The notes: generated by a model not told the origin, from the letters alone. A DNA stretch of 64,000 bases from Martinezella lusitana (GCF_016901135.1 NZ_JAFEVL010000045.1:558001-622000); one strand, 5' to 3'. Positions 1 through 9,150 are shown, counted from the stretch's first letter. Program-made: numbers and translations.

Positions 1-164
1 AGGTTATCTATGGCAAGGCGCTTGGTTCGACGCCGGTGACGATCGGTCCGGCCTGCCGACTGTGCGAGCGTCAGGGCTGTCTGGTGAGAGCCGAACCACC
101 CGTCACGCGTCCGCTTGGCCTCGATGAAATGGCGGCGGGCCTCAGTGTGTTCGACTTTCAATGA
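1..164 (+). CDS. C-terminal end of a ScfR/DUF2083-type XRE transcriptional regulator (partial)
   Basis: The last 54 codons of a gene entering from the left edge, ending with TGA at 162-164. The tail contains a cysteine cluster (ACRLCERQGCLVR) followed by the ending GLSVFDFQ. This is characteristic of the short-chain fatty acyl/ScfR family: an N-terminal XRE helix-turn-helix, an IrrE-like middle and a C-terminal DUF2083 cysteine-containing domain. These are cytoplasmic regulators of acyl-CoA or carboxylate metabolism in alphaproteobacteria. The helix-turn-helix lies outside the window, so the target cannot be judged. The following 168 bases carry no gene and should hold the promoter of the transporter operon starting at 333. 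Confidence 0.7.
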   Translation, partial: VIYGKALGSTPVTIGPACRLCERQGCLVRAEPPVTRPLGLDEMAAGLSVFDFQ

Positions 165-332
165 TCGCATTGGCTGTCGTTATCGGCGCGGGCGTAACGG
201 CAGATAGAGTATGTTAAAATCTATGGTTTATATGGGCAATTGTTGCGCCCATCTGTTGATAAATAGCATGTCATTCCTCGCGTGGCGCGCTTGCCCTCTC
301 TAGGTTCCGCGCAGACAAGGAGTCTGACATCC

Positions 333-1175
333 ATGAATTTTGCCAAGCGAACATCTGCTGCCATTTTTGCCGCTGCTCTTTCCTGCGGCGCGCTTTTTTC
401 CACGATTGCCCACGCTGATGCGACGCTCGATCGCATCAAAGGTCGCGGCGCGCTGACGGTCGGCGTCATCCTGTCGGGTGCGCCTTTCGGCTATATCGAT
501 CCGGCAAGCCAGGAGCAGAAGGGGTATAACCTCGACATCGCCAAGGCACTCGCCGATAAGCTCGGCGTCAAGCTGGAAACGGTGACGGTGACGCCGCCGA
601 ACCGGGTGCAGTTCCTGCAGCAGGGCAAGGTCGATATCCTGATTGCCAACATGCAGTACACCGAAGAGCGCGCCAAGATCCTCGATTACGTGCCGACGCC
701 CTATGACCGCAGCGGTGGCGCCGCCGTCGGCCGCAAGGATAGCGGTTTGAAGGACTGGAGCGACCTGAAGGGCAAGCCCGTCTGCGTTTCTCAAGGGTCG
801 AACTACACGCAGCCGCTGATCGAACAATATGGTGCCGAAGTGAAGGCGCTGCCGAGCCAGCCGGAATCGCTTCTGGCGCTGCAGGGCGGCAATTGCGTCG
901 CCGCCGTACATGTCGGCGCGACGGTCAATCTGCTGCTTCAGGATCGGCCGCAGGAGTGGAAGGACTATACGATCCTGTTCCCCACTGAGCTCGTTCCTTC
1001 GGATTCGGTGATCTGGCTGCGCAAGGGCGAGAGCGACACGAGCGCTGCGCTCGACAAGGCCATCCGCGAGCTGCACACAAACGGCAAGCTTCTCGACTAT
1101 GCCAAGGCGAACCGTCTGCTCAACACGACCTATCTCGAGGAAGAGCACGAGAAGCTCGAGGCCGAAGGCAAGTGA
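333..1175 (+). CDS. Polar amino-acid-type ABC transporter, periplasmic substrate-binding protein
   Basis: A 280-aa family 3 extracellular binding protein. The start is the ATG at 333, preceded by AAGGAG at 317-322; an in-frame upstream start at 282 has no ribosome site. Residues 1-24 form a Sec signal peptide ending at a likely AHA-D cleavage site. The mature part opens with the family-typical TLDRIKGRGALTVGV stretch and has two alpha/beta lobes. It should capture a small polar solute in the periplasm and deliver it to the two permeases directly downstream (30-base gap, same strand). The ligand is unknown; the MmgE/PrpD and monooxygenase genes at the operon end suggest an amino- or amino-polycarboxylate rather than a standard amino acid. 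Confidence 0.88.
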   Translation: MNFAKRTSAAIFAAALSCGALFSTIAHADATLDRIKGRGALTVGVILSGAPFGYIDPASQEQKGYNLDIAKALADKLGVKLETVTVTPPNRVQFLQQGKVDILIANMQYTEERAKILDYVPTPYDRSGGAAVGRKDSGLKDWSDLKGKPVCVSQGSNYTQPLIEQYGAEVKALPSQPESLLALQGGNCVAAVHVGATVNLLLQDRPQEWKDYTILFPTELVPSDSVIWLRKGESDTSAALDKAIRELHTNGKLLDYAKANRLLNTTYLEEEHEKLEAEGK

Positions 1176-1204
1176 CGTTGTCAGTCGCTTGAGGAGCGGT
1201 TTGC

Positions 1205-1954
1205 ATGGGGAATTCGCTTCTTCAGACCTTTATCGACTGGACTGGCAAGATCGGGCTCCATTACGAGTTCCTGTCCAGCGGCTATGAGGCGCAGATCTGG
1301 CGTGGTGGTTTCATCACCACGCTTTATCTCATCGTGCTCCTCATTCCCTTGAGCCTGCTTTTCGGCCTGCTGTTTGCGGCGATGCTCACCTCCGGGCGCA
1401 AGGCCTTGTCCGTGCCGGTCAGAGCGTTCATCGAGGTCACCCGCAATACGCCGACGCTGGTTCAGCTGATGTTCAGCTTCCTGGTGCTGAACACGCTCGT
1501 CTCCAATGGTCTTGGCGGCGCACAGAACAATCCCTTGACCCCATTTTTTTGGGTTGTTGCAGTCGTTGGTCTGCATGTGGCCGCGCTCCATGCCGATGCG
1601 CTTCGTGCCGGCATCGAGGCGGTGCCGGAGCAGACGGTGGAGGCGGCGCGCGCGATCGGCTTTACGCGCCTGCAGATCCTGCGCTTCGTCGCGGTACCCC
1701 TTGCCGTCAGGGCCTCGCTCCCGGCGATCGTCAACAATATGATCAATCTGGTGAAGCTGACGACCGTCGGCAATGCGATTGCGGTGAGCGAGATCACCTA
1801 TGCCTCGATTATGGTCTGGACGCAGCGCGACAACGTCGTCGAGCTGATGATTGTCATTCTGCTGTTCTTCAGCGCCATCAACCTTGCGGTGGCCAGGATC
1901 GGGCATTGGGTCGAGAAACGTCTGGCCGTGCCGGGCTTTGGGGTCGGCGCATGA
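1205..1954 (+). CDS. Amino-acid-type ABC transporter permease 1 (HisM/GlnP family)
   Basis: A 249-aa inner-membrane permease with about five hydrophobic segments. A clear EAA loop is present (EAARAIGFTRLQILRFVAVP, residues ~140-160), the contact site for the ATPase. The start ATG at 1205 follows GAGGAG. It overlaps the next permease by an ATGA junction at 1951-1954, which implies translational coupling and a heteromeric pore. Substrate specificity follows the binding protein at 333-1175. Length and topology are normal for the family. Confidence 0.88.
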   Translation: MGNSLLQTFIDWTGKIGLHYEFLSSGYEAQIWRGGFITTLYLIVLLIPLSLLFGLLFAAMLTSGRKALSVPVRAFIEVTRNTPTLVQLMFSFLVLNTLVSNGLGGAQNNPLTPFFWVVAVVGLHVAALHADALRAGIEAVPEQTVEAARAIGFTRLQILRFVAVPLAVRASLPAIVNNMINLVKLTTVGNAIAVSEITYASIMVWTQRDNVVELMIVILLFFSAINLAVARIGHWVEKRLAVPGFGVGA

Positions 1955-2724
1955 CAATGGCAAAACTCTCCTCCGCTCCTTCGAGCAACTGGCTGCCCTG
2001 GCTGTTTGGCGCGCTGGTCGCAGCGGCTGTCGTCTGGCTGCTCGCCGATCTCTCGCTGCTGCATGTTCTGATCGAATGGCTGCCTTACCTAGGCAACGGC
2101 TTCCTGATGAACATCCTCATCAGCCTGCTTGCCATGGTCGGCGGTACTGTGGTGGGTGTGGCGCTCGGTATCTTCGAACTCGCGCCCCTGAAGATCGTGC
2201 GCTACCCGGTTGTTCTCTATGTCCAGATCTTCCGCAATGCGCCGCACTTGGTGCTGATCTTTGCCACGACCTATATCTTTCCCTTCGAAATCGTCGTCTT
2301 CGGCCACTATCTGCCCTTTCCTGACTGGCTGAAGGCAGTGATTGGGCTTGCCATTCCGGCCAGCGCCTATGTCGCCGAGATCACGCGCGGGGCCATCCAA
2401 TCGATCCCGACGACGCAATGGGAAGCGTCAAAGGGGCTCGGCTTTTCCCGGCTGCAGGCGTTGCGCTGGATCATCCTGCCGCAATGCGCCCGCCGTTCGC
2501 TGCCACCCTGGATGAACCTTTTCGCCTCGATCACCATGGCCAGCGCGCTCGCCTCACTGGTCGGTGTTCATGAGTTGCTGCATGCCGCGACAGACGCCAG
2601 TACTGCCGTGCGCCGGTTGGATTTTACCGTACTCGCCTATTTAGTAGTGATGACGGCGTTCTTTGCCCTCTGCTATCCCATTTCCAGCCTGACGCGCCGC
2701 CTCGAGCGTCGCCTCAAAGCATAA
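1951..2724 (+). CDS. Amino-acid-type ABC transporter permease 2 (HisM/GlnP family)
   Basis: A 257-aa permease whose ATG overlaps the stop of permease 1 (ATGA). Several transmembrane helices are visible, and the EAA loop reads EASKGLGFSRLQALRWIILP (residues ~160-180). A longer open frame reaching back to 1549 is only the overlap with the preceding gene and should not be used as the start. It pairs with permease 1 to form the channel; the ATPase follows after 9 bases. Both permeases are of the same family but clearly diverged from each other, as in octopine/nopaline- or histidine-type systems. Confidence 0.88.
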   Translation: MTMAKLSSAPSSNWLPWLFGALVAAAVVWLLADLSLLHVLIEWLPYLGNGFLMNILISLLAMVGGTVVGVALGIFELAPLKIVRYPVVLYVQIFRNAPHLVLIFATTYIFPFEIVVFGHYLPFPDWLKAVIGLAIPASAYVAEITRGAIQSIPTTQWEASKGLGFSRLQALRWIILPQCARRSLPPWMNLFASITMASALASLVGVHELLHAATDASTAVRRLDFTVLAYLVVMTAFFALCYPISSLTRRLERRLKA

Positions 2725-2733
2725 GGAGCCGGC

Positions 2734-3522
2734 ATGAGCCAAGCTCAGACCAATCCGATCGTCGAACTGGCCAACGTGCATCTCGCCTTTGGATCTACCG
2801 AGGTCCTGAAAGGCATCGACCTGACGGTCGCCCGCGGACAGACCGTTTCGATCATCGGTCCGTCCGGATCCGGCAAATCGACGATCCTGCGCTGCATCAA
2901 CGCGCTGGTTGCGCCGCAGACCGGACACATTACCGTCAACGGCGTGCGCGTCGATCAGATGCGCAACGAGGCCGAGCGCATCAAGCTGCGGCAGAAGATC
3001 GGTATCGTCTTCCAGCAGTACAATCTGTTTCCGCATCTGTCCGTGCTCGACAACATCACGATCGCGCCGATCCGCATCCTCGGCGTCGATCGGGCCGAAG
3101 CCGAACGTCACGCCAGGGATCTTCTGGCGCGCGTGCGCCTATCCGAAAAGGCGCAGATGTTTCCGGGGCAGCTTTCCGGCGGGCAGCAGCAACGCGTGGC
3201 GATCGCGCGGGCTCTTGCAATGCGGCCGGATCTCGTCCTGTTCGACGAGGTGACCTCCGCGCTCGATCCTGAAACCGTCGGCGAGGTGCTTGCCGTCATT
3301 CGCGATCTCGTCAAGGAGGGCATGACCAGCATCCTCGTCACGCATGAAATGCGCTTTGCCGAGGAGATCAGCGATGTCGTTGTTTTCACCGAAAATGGCC
3401 TGATCGTTGATCAAGGGTCTCCGGAGGATATCTTCCAGAAGTCGACGAACGCCCGTATCCGGCGCTTCGTCAACGGGCTTGCTGGCGGCCGCACCTCGCT
3501 GGAAGACGGCGAAGGCATCTGA
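2734..3522 (+). CDS. Amino-acid-type ABC transporter ATP-binding protein (GlnQ/HisP family)
   Basis: A 262-aa cytoplasmic ATPase that energises the two permeases upstream. Walker A is GPSGSGKST (~residue 43), the Q-loop is FQQYNLFPH, the signature is LSGGQQQRVAIARAL and Walker B is LVLFDEVTSALD, followed by the switch histidine in VTHEM. All elements needed for hydrolysis are present. The start at 2734 follows AAGGAG. It ends 8 bases before the MmgE/PrpD gene, so transport and catabolic genes form a single transcription unit. Confidence 0.9.
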   Translation: MSQAQTNPIVELANVHLAFGSTEVLKGIDLTVARGQTVSIIGPSGSGKSTILRCINALVAPQTGHITVNGVRVDQMRNEAERIKLRQKIGIVFQQYNLFPHLSVLDNITIAPIRILGVDRAEAERHARDLLARVRLSEKAQMFPGQLSGGQQQRVAIARALAMRPDLVLFDEVTSALDPETVGEVLAVIRDLVKEGMTSILVTHEMRFAEEISDVVVFTENGLIVDQGSPEDIFQKSTNARIRRFVNGLAGGRTSLEDGEGI

Positions 3523-3530
3523 AGGGATCG

Positions 3531-4874
3531 ATGATGGAAAAAGCCTTTCCGCTGACCACAGCTTTCGCCGAGGCCATCGTATCAGCCGAACCGTTGAGCG
3601 ATGAAGCCGCCGTTGCAGCTGCACGCAAGGCGATAGTTGATTGGCTCGCCTGCGCCTTCGGCGGCGCAGCCGACCGCACAACGCGCATCCTGCTGGAACA
3701 GCTGCCGGCGGGTGCGGGAGAGGCCGTCATCATCGGGCAGGGGCGTCGCACCGATGCGCTGACGGCGGCCTTGGTCAATGCCCATGCCGGCCATGTGCTT
3801 GACTATGATGATGTGCATGCCAGCGTCCGCGGCCATCCGACGACGGTGATCGTGCCCGTGCTGCTCGCGCTGGCGTCGGAAGAGCGGCTGTCGGCCGACC
3901 AGCTGATCGCCGGTTATATCGTCGGCCTTGAGGCCATGGCGCGTCTCGGCCTTGCGATCGGCATGCGCCATTACGAGAACGGCTTCCATGCGACTGCGAC
4001 GCTCGGCACCATCGGCGCTGCGGCGGCCGTTGCCCATGTGCTCGGCTACTCGGTCGCCGAGACATCAACCGCACTGGGACTTGCCGCTACCCATTCGAGC
4101 GGTCTGCGCCTGCAGTTCGGTCACGACGCCAAGCCCTATCACGCCGGCATGGCGGCCCGCTCGGGCCTGCTGTCGGCCAAGCTCGCCAGGGCCGGCTTCG
4201 GTGGCGCCAGGGATTTCCTCGACAACCCGATCGGCTTTTTCTCGGCTTTCGCCTTCGGCGAAGAGCGGCCGCAGGCGGCGGTGGAGGGTTGGGGTGCGCC
4301 CTGGCAGATCGTCGCTCCGGGCTTGACGCTCAAGGCCTTCCCATGCTGCACGGCCAGCCATCCGGTCGGCATGATCGGCCTTCAGCTACATGGCGAAGGG
4401 CTGAATGCCGAAACGATCGACGAGGTGGTCATCACCTTCCCACCGGGCGGCGACGCCGCACTGGTCGTGACTGATCCGAGCATCGGCATCGATGCCCGCT
4501 TCAGCGCCGAATATGTCTTTGCCACGGCCCTGGTCGACGGTGCGCTGAAGATCAACCATTTTGGCGAGACGCCGGTGCGCGATGACCTGATGGCGATCGC
4601 GCGGCGTATTCGCCGCCGGCACGATGAGGCGGCCCCGCGTATGTCGAGCGATCCGAAGACACGTTTCGTGATTGCCGAAGTCAAGCTCAAGGACGGAAGC
4701 CGTCTGGTCCGCGAGTTCAAGGGCTTGCCGGGTTTGAACGATCCGACCGAAAAATTCCGCGATGCGACCGATAACCATCCGTCCGTATCGACCATTCCCG
4801 AGCTGGTGAGGACCATGCGCAACGAGGACGATCTTCATCGTCTCATCGCGCTTTTGGCCCACAGTCCGAATTGA
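3531..4874 (+). CDS. MmgE/PrpD family protein (2-methylcitrate dehydratase / iminodisuccinate epimerase-like)
   Basis: A 447-aa cytoplasmic protein of the MmgE/PrpD family, recognised from the N-terminal VDWLACAFGG region, the NAHAGHVLDYDDVH block (~residues 80-95) and the HATATLGTIGAAAAVAHVLG segment. Members dehydrate 2-methylcitrate, aconitate-like tricarboxylates, or epimerise iminodisuccinate (the Agrobacterium enzyme). No prpB or prpC lies nearby, so methylcitrate metabolism is unlikely. Its position between an amino-acid-type transporter and an NtaA-like monooxygenase favours a role on an imported amino-dicarboxylate; this is inference. The start could be the ATG at 3531 or 3534. Confidence 0.82.
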   Translation: MMEKAFPLTTAFAEAIVSAEPLSDEAAVAAARKAIVDWLACAFGGAADRTTRILLEQLPAGAGEAVIIGQGRRTDALTAALVNAHAGHVLDYDDVHASVRGHPTTVIVPVLLALASEERLSADQLIAGYIVGLEAMARLGLAIGMRHYENGFHATATLGTIGAAAAVAHVLGYSVAETSTALGLAATHSSGLRLQFGHDAKPYHAGMAARSGLLSAKLARAGFGGARDFLDNPIGFFSAFAFGEERPQAAVEGWGAPWQIVAPGLTLKAFPCCTASHPVGMIGLQLHGEGLNAETIDEVVITFPPGGDAALVVTDPSIGIDARFSAEYVFATALVDGALKINHFGETPVRDDLMAIARRIRRRHDEAAPRMSSDPKTRFVIAEVKLKDGSRLVREFKGLPGLNDPTEKFRDATDNHPSVSTIPELVRTMRNEDDLHRLIALLAHSPN

Positions 4875-4905
4875 TCTTCTTCCAAGAAACGCAAGGCATG
4901 TATCC

Positions 4906-6204
4906 ATGAGCACGACACGCAAGATCCATCTCGGCCTCTTCCTGCAAGGTGCCGGCCATCACGTGTCCGGCTGGCGCCACCCGGAGGCGGAGGCCGGCAG
5001 CGAGAACTTCGATCTCCTGCGCCGGGTCGCGCAGATTGCCGAAGCGGCCAAGTTCGACATGCTGTTCCTGGCCGATGGCCTGACGAGCGGCCTCGATGCC
5101 CATCCGTCGATGATCGCCCGCTTCGAGCCGCTGACGCTGCTTGCCTCGCTTGCCATGGTGACCGAGAAGATCGGCCTTGCCGCGACTGCGTCTACCACCT
5201 ACGGCGAACCCTACCATCTGGCTCGCGCCTTCGCTTCGATCGATCATCTGAGCCATGGCCGCGCCGCCTGGAATATCGTCACGACCTCCTATGCGCGCAC
5301 GGCCGCTAATTTTTCCAAGAGCCATCCGGAGCATGACGAGCGCTATGCGGTGGCGCAAGAGTTCGTCGATGTGGTGCGCGGCCTGTGGGACAGCTGGGCC
5401 GACGATGCCTTTCCGAAGGACAAGGAAAGTGGCGTCTATGCCGACCCTAACAAGGTGCGGGTGCTCGATCACGCCGGCAAATATTATTCGGTCAAGGGAC
5501 CGCTGAATATCCCGCGCTCGCCGCAGGGGCATCCGATCCTCATCCAGGCCGGCTCCTCGGGTCCTGGCCAGGATCTTGCCGCCCGCACCGCCGATATCGT
5601 CTTTACCGCCCAGCAGAGCCTCGACGAAGCACAAGCCTTCTACAAGAGCCTGAAGAGCAGGGTTGTCGGCTTTGGGCGCAGCCCCGACGACGTCGCTGTC
5701 ATGCCGGGCTTTCTGCCTGTTATCGGCAGGACGGCAGCCGAGGCGCGCGAGAAGCTCGACGTGTTGAACCGCTGGACAGAGATCAAGAGCGCCATGCCCC
5801 TGCTCGAGGAGCGGATTGGCCATAGCCTGGCCGACTATGATCTCGACGGTCCGCTGCCCGACCTGCCGATCTCGGACCAGCTGCGCAGCCGCGCCGAACT
5901 GCTGACCGAGCTTGCCCGCCGCGAAAAGCTGACGATCCGCGAACTGGCGCTGCGCGTTGCGGCCGGTCGCGGTCATCACATCGTGCTCGGCACGGCCGAG
6001 GAGATCGCCGATCGCATGCAGCTATGGTTTGAAAACGGCGCTGCGGACGGTTTCAATGTCATGCCGCCGTTCTTCCCGGCCGGCCTTGAGGATTTCACGC
6101 GCGATGTCGTCCCGATCCTGCAGGACAGAGGCCTCTTCCGCCGCGAATACGAAGGCACGACGCTGCGCGATCATCTGGGTCTCGCGCGACCTGCCTGGGC
6201 CTGA
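4906..6204 (+). CDS. LLM-class flavin-dependent monooxygenase, NtaA/SnaA/DszA type
   Basis: A 432-aa bacterial-luciferase-like monooxygenase. The opening RKIHLGLFLQGAGHHVSGWRHP and the later WNIVTTSY and LIQAGSSGPGQ blocks are typical of the NtaA/SnaA/DszA/SoxA subgroup. These are two-component enzymes using reduced FMN from a separate reductase to oxidise nitrilotriacetate, sulfur heterocycles or related compounds. No flavin reductase is encoded in this operon, so reduced flavin must come from elsewhere. It is the last gene of the unit beginning at 333 and is followed by a GC-rich hairpin at 6210-6230. The substrate is unknown. Confidence 0.85.
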   Translation: MSTTRKIHLGLFLQGAGHHVSGWRHPEAEAGSENFDLLRRVAQIAEAAKFDMLFLADGLTSGLDAHPSMIARFEPLTLLASLAMVTEKIGLAATASTTYGEPYHLARAFASIDHLSHGRAAWNIVTTSYARTAANFSKSHPEHDERYAVAQEFVDVVRGLWDSWADDAFPKDKESGVYADPNKVRVLDHAGKYYSVKGPLNIPRSPQGHPILIQAGSSGPGQDLAARTADIVFTAQQSLDEAQAFYKSLKSRVVGFGRSPDDVAVMPGFLPVIGRTAAEAREKLDVLNRWTEIKSAMPLLEERIGHSLADYDLDGPLPDLPISDQLRSRAELLTELARREKLTIRELALRVAAGRGHHIVLGTAEEIADRMQLWFENGAADGFNVMPPFFPAGLEDFTRDVVPILQDRGLFRREYEGTTLRDHLGLARPAWA

Positions 6205-6209
6205 CGGTC

Positions 6210-6230
6210 GCCGAGGCGTAAAGCCTCGGC
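6210..6230 (+). terminator. GC-rich hairpin between convergent genes
   Basis: Perfect 8-base inverted repeat GCCGAGGC / GCCTCGGC with a GTAAA loop, six bases after the monooxygenase stop and 28 bases before the stop of the convergent exporter gene. No long T tract follows, so it may act in both directions or serve mainly to stabilise 3' ends. Confidence 0.6.
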
Positions 6231-6257
6231 TCTAAGTCACCAGCTTACATCGCCAAA

Positions 6258-7979
6258 TCAGGCGTAGAGGCCGAACTGTGCGTTATGAAGTCGGGCATAG
6301 GCGCCGCGACGGGCGAGCAATTCGTCATGCGATCCCTGCTCGACAATGCCGTTGTCGCCCATGACGATGATGCGATCCGCATTGCGGATGGTCGACAGTC
6401 GGTGCGCGACGACCAGCGTCGTGCGCCCTTTCGCCAGCTCCAAAAGCGCCTGCTGGATGGCATATTCCGTTGCCGTATCGAGCGCCGAAGTGGCCTCATC
6501 GAGGATCAGGATCGGCGGATCCTTGAGGAAGATGCGGGCAATCGCCAGGCGCTGCTTTTGGCCGCCCGAAAGCTTGACGCCGCGCTCGCCCGTCGGTGTA
6601 TCGAGCCCGCCGGGGAGGGAGCGGACGAATTCGTCGAGCGAAGCGCGTTGCAACGCCTTCATGATATCCTCGTCGGTCGCGCCCAGCCTTCCATAGGCAA
6701 TATTCTCGCGAATGGTCGAGCCGAACAGGAAGACGTCCTGCTGCACGATGCCTATCTGGCTGCGCAGCGAGGCCTGGGTCATGTCGCGGATATCGACGCC
6801 GTCGATGGTGATGCTGCCAGCCGTCACGTCATAAAAGCGCGGCAGCAGCGAGCAGATGGTCGTTTTGCCAGTGCCGGAGGCGCCGACGAAGGCGACGGTC
6901 TCGCCGGCTGCGATCGTCAGATCGAGATCCTTGAAAATCGTGGTCTGATCGGAGTAGCCGAAGGCGACGCTGTTATAGGCGATGTCGCCCTTCAAATGAT
7001 TGACCACAACCGCATTTGCCCTGTCGGCAAGGTCCGGCTCCGTGTCGATCAATGAGAGGAAGCGTTTGAAGCCGGCAATGCCTTTGGGATAGGTCTCGAT
7101 GACAGACGTGATCTTGTCTATCGGACGGAAGAAGACATTAATGAGCAACAGGAAGCTGACGAACCCGCCATAGCTCAGCTCGCCCGATATGACGAACCAG
7201 GTTCCGGCCATCATGACGACGAGCTGCACCAGGCGCGTGCTGAAATAGCTGAGCGCAATGCTCGCCGTCATATAGGCATAGCCGTCCAGTTTGGTTGCCT
7301 TGTAGTCCTCGTTGTCGCTGGCAAACAGCTGGCTTTCGTATCTTTCATTGGCGAAAGCCTTGACCACGCGGATGCCGCCGACGGTTTCCTGCATCCGTGT
7401 GTTGAAGTTGCCGACCTTGCCGAACAGGCTGCGCGAGTTCACGGTCATCTTGGAGCCGTAGCGGCTGACCAGCCAGGTCATGAACGGCACAATGGTCGTC
7501 GTCAGCAGCGCAAGCTTCCAATGCACGCTGAACATCAGCAGGAACGCGCCGATGAAGGTCATGATCGCGATGAACAGGTCCTCGGGGCCGTGATGGGCGA
7601 TTTCGCCCACTTCCTCGAGATCCTTGGTGACGTGGGTGATCAGGTGACCGGTGCGGTTGTTGTCGAAATAGCGGAAGGAGAGCTTCTGGATATGGTCGAA
7701 GGCCTGGCGTCGCATATCGGATTCGATCGAGATGCCGAGCGCATGGCCCCAATAATTGACCACTGCCGAAAGTCCCGTATTCATCGCGTAGACGACGAGG
7801 AGCAGAGCGGCTGTTCCGAAAATCAGGCCCCAGTCGCGGCTTGGGAGCAGCTGATCGATGAAAAGCTTGACCGCCAACGGAAAGCCGAGTTCCAGCAGGC
7901 CCGCGAGCACGGCGCAGCCGAAGTCGAGGAAAAACAGCTTTTTATAGCGTGCATAATAGGAAAAGAAGCGACGAAGCAT
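6258..7979 (-). CDS. ABCB/MsbA-type ABC exporter (fused membrane and ATPase domains)
   Basis: A 573-aa half-transporter acting as a homodimer in the inner membrane. Residues 1-~310 hold six transmembrane helices (type I exporter fold). The ATPase follows, with Walker A GASGTGKTT, signature LSGGQKQRLAIARIF, Walker B ILILDEATSALD and the H-loop VVAHRLST. All catalytic residues are present. It stands alone, convergent with the monooxygenase operon, with a promoter-like sequence at 8121-8149. Relatives export lipids, glucans or drugs; nothing here identifies the cargo. Confidence 0.88.
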   Translation of the reverse strand: MLRRFFSYYARYKKLFFLDFGCAVLAGLLELGFPLAVKLFIDQLLPSRDWGLIFGTAALLLVVYAMNTGLSAVVNYWGHALGISIESDMRRQAFDHIQKLSFRYFDNNRTGHLITHVTKDLEEVGEIAHHGPEDLFIAIMTFIGAFLLMFSVHWKLALLTTTIVPFMTWLVSRYGSKMTVNSRSLFGKVGNFNTRMQETVGGIRVVKAFANERYESQLFASDNEDYKATKLDGYAYMTASIALSYFSTRLVQLVVMMAGTWFVISGELSYGGFVSFLLLINVFFRPIDKITSVIETYPKGIAGFKRFLSLIDTEPDLADRANAVVVNHLKGDIAYNSVAFGYSDQTTIFKDLDLTIAAGETVAFVGASGTGKTTICSLLPRFYDVTAGSITIDGVDIRDMTQASLRSQIGIVQQDVFLFGSTIRENIAYGRLGATDEDIMKALQRASLDEFVRSLPGGLDTPTGERGVKLSGGQKQRLAIARIFLKDPPILILDEATSALDTATEYAIQQALLELAKGRTTLVVAHRLSTIRNADRIIVMGDNGIVEQGSHDELLARRGAYARLHNAQFGLYA

Positions 7980-8120
7980 GAATGCCCTCCATGGGCACTG
8001 AAGAGGATATGATGGGACAAGAACGGACTGAACAGCAGCCCGAATTCGGCGTCGCCGTTCAGCGCTAGTGGGTGCTGAAATTTCTCATCTGGCGATCCTC
8101 CTGCTTGAGTCGCGGGAATT

Positions 8121-8149
8121 TATATAATCCACGCGTGCATCAGTGTCAC
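8121..8149 (-). promoter_or_regulatory. Possible sigma-70 promoter for the ABCB exporter
   Basis: On the minus strand GTGACA at 8149-8144 and TATATA at 8126-8121 are separated by 17 bases, upstream of the exporter ATG at 7979. The match is moderate and the 5' leader would be about 135 bases. Confidence 0.35.
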
Positions 8150-8175
8150 CCCCGGAAACAATGGGCGACAGAGCT

Positions 8176-9150
8176 CTATGCCAGGAATTGAATGTTACAA
8201 TCTATGGCAGGCTTGGTGTCACGCGCGATGACATCGGCGCGCGTCGGCGCGCCTGATCGCCCTCCAAACACCTCGCATTTCATTGCGGCGGCTATGGACG
8301 AGAACCGGATGGCTTCTGCGGGCATTTTGCCTTCGGCTATCGCGAGGGCGAAGGCGCCGTGGAAGATGTCGCCGGCAGCCAGCGTGTCGACGGCCTTTAT
8401 GGGAATTGTCGGGCTGTGCCGGATCCCATCACTGTGGTCGTCGAACCAGAAGCTGCCGGCTGCACCTGCCGTCACGCAGATGAAGGAACGGCTGAACTTC
8501 TGTTTCAATAGGTCAACCATTTCGGCGACATCTTCGGTTCCGGTGAGGCGCTGCGCGGCAGGCTCGGAGAAGACCACATGTGTCGCCTCAGGCGCTAGCT
8601 GCTCGATGATCCCATCGGGTGCGACATCGCCGTCGAGGATGGCCGGTTTTCCAAGGCCTCTTGCCGTTTGCAGGACCTTCAGCGCCAGTGCCGGCCAGCG
8701 GACGTCGACGAGCACGGCATCGAAAGCGGCGATGTCTTCGGGCGTGAAGGCTTTCGTGGTGTGGTGCAGGTTCGGATCGTAAAAGGGAACGATCAGTCTT
8801 TCGCCGTCGTCGTCCACCAGGATGGTCGAGACGGCAGAGCGGGCGCCTTCGACGCGCAGCATGCCTTCGGTGATGATGCCGGCGCCACCCAGTTCGCGAA
8901 TGATCCGCTCACCGGTATCGTCATTCCCAACCGCCCCCCAAAGGCTTGCCTTGCCGCCAAGGCGCGCGACTGCATAGGCCGCACTCGAGGCCATGCCTTC
9001 GGCAATCTGCAGCATGTCATAGGGCAGGACCTTGCCCTGGCCCGATGGCAGCGTTCGGACTCGAAAGAGTGTGTCGAGAACGGCAGCGCCGACGCAGAGG
9101 ACATGCCTTGGGGCGCCTGCCGGCGGATAGAAAACAGACGACGATGTCAA
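8176..9150 (-). CDS. PfkB-family carbohydrate kinase (TTG start)
   Basis: A 324-aa ribokinase-like sugar kinase. The best start is the TTG at 9150, overlapping the TGA of the ATPase gene (TTGA); no in-frame ATG or GTG lies near. The N-terminal CVGAAVLDTLFRV strand and the substrate loop EGMASSAAYAVARLGG are present. The C-terminal PfkB signature reads DTLAAGDIFHGAFALAIAEG (~residue 260), with the catalytic Asp kept but the usual GAGD changed to AAGD. As the last gene of a sugar ABC/aldolase operon it probably phosphorylates the imported sugar or its keto-deoxy derivative. Confidence 0.82.
   Translation of the reverse strand: MTSSSVFYPPAGAPRHVLCVGAAVLDTLFRVRTLPSGQGKVLPYDMLQIAEGMASSAAYAVARLGGKASLWGAVGNDDTGERIIRELGGAGIITEGMLRVEGARSAVSTILVDDDGERLIVPFYDPNLHHTTKAFTPEDIAAFDAVLVDVRWPALALKVLQTARGLGKPAILDGDVAPDGIIEQLAPEATHVVFSEPAAQRLTGTEDVAEMVDLLKQKFSRSFICVTAGAAGSFWFDDHSDGIRHSPTIPIKAVDTLAAGDIFHGAFALAIAEGKMPAEAIRFSSIAAAMKCEVFGGRSGAPTRADVIARDTKPAIDCNIQFLA

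Noticed and set aside
1549..1950. N-terminal extension of the second permease
   Set aside because: It overlaps the first permease; the ATGA overlap at 1951 gives the right start with a normal first helix.
8176..9150. Naming the PfkB kinase as 2-keto-3-deoxygluconate kinase
   Set aside because: Family and operon fit, but substrate residues cannot be identified by eye, so only the family name is given.
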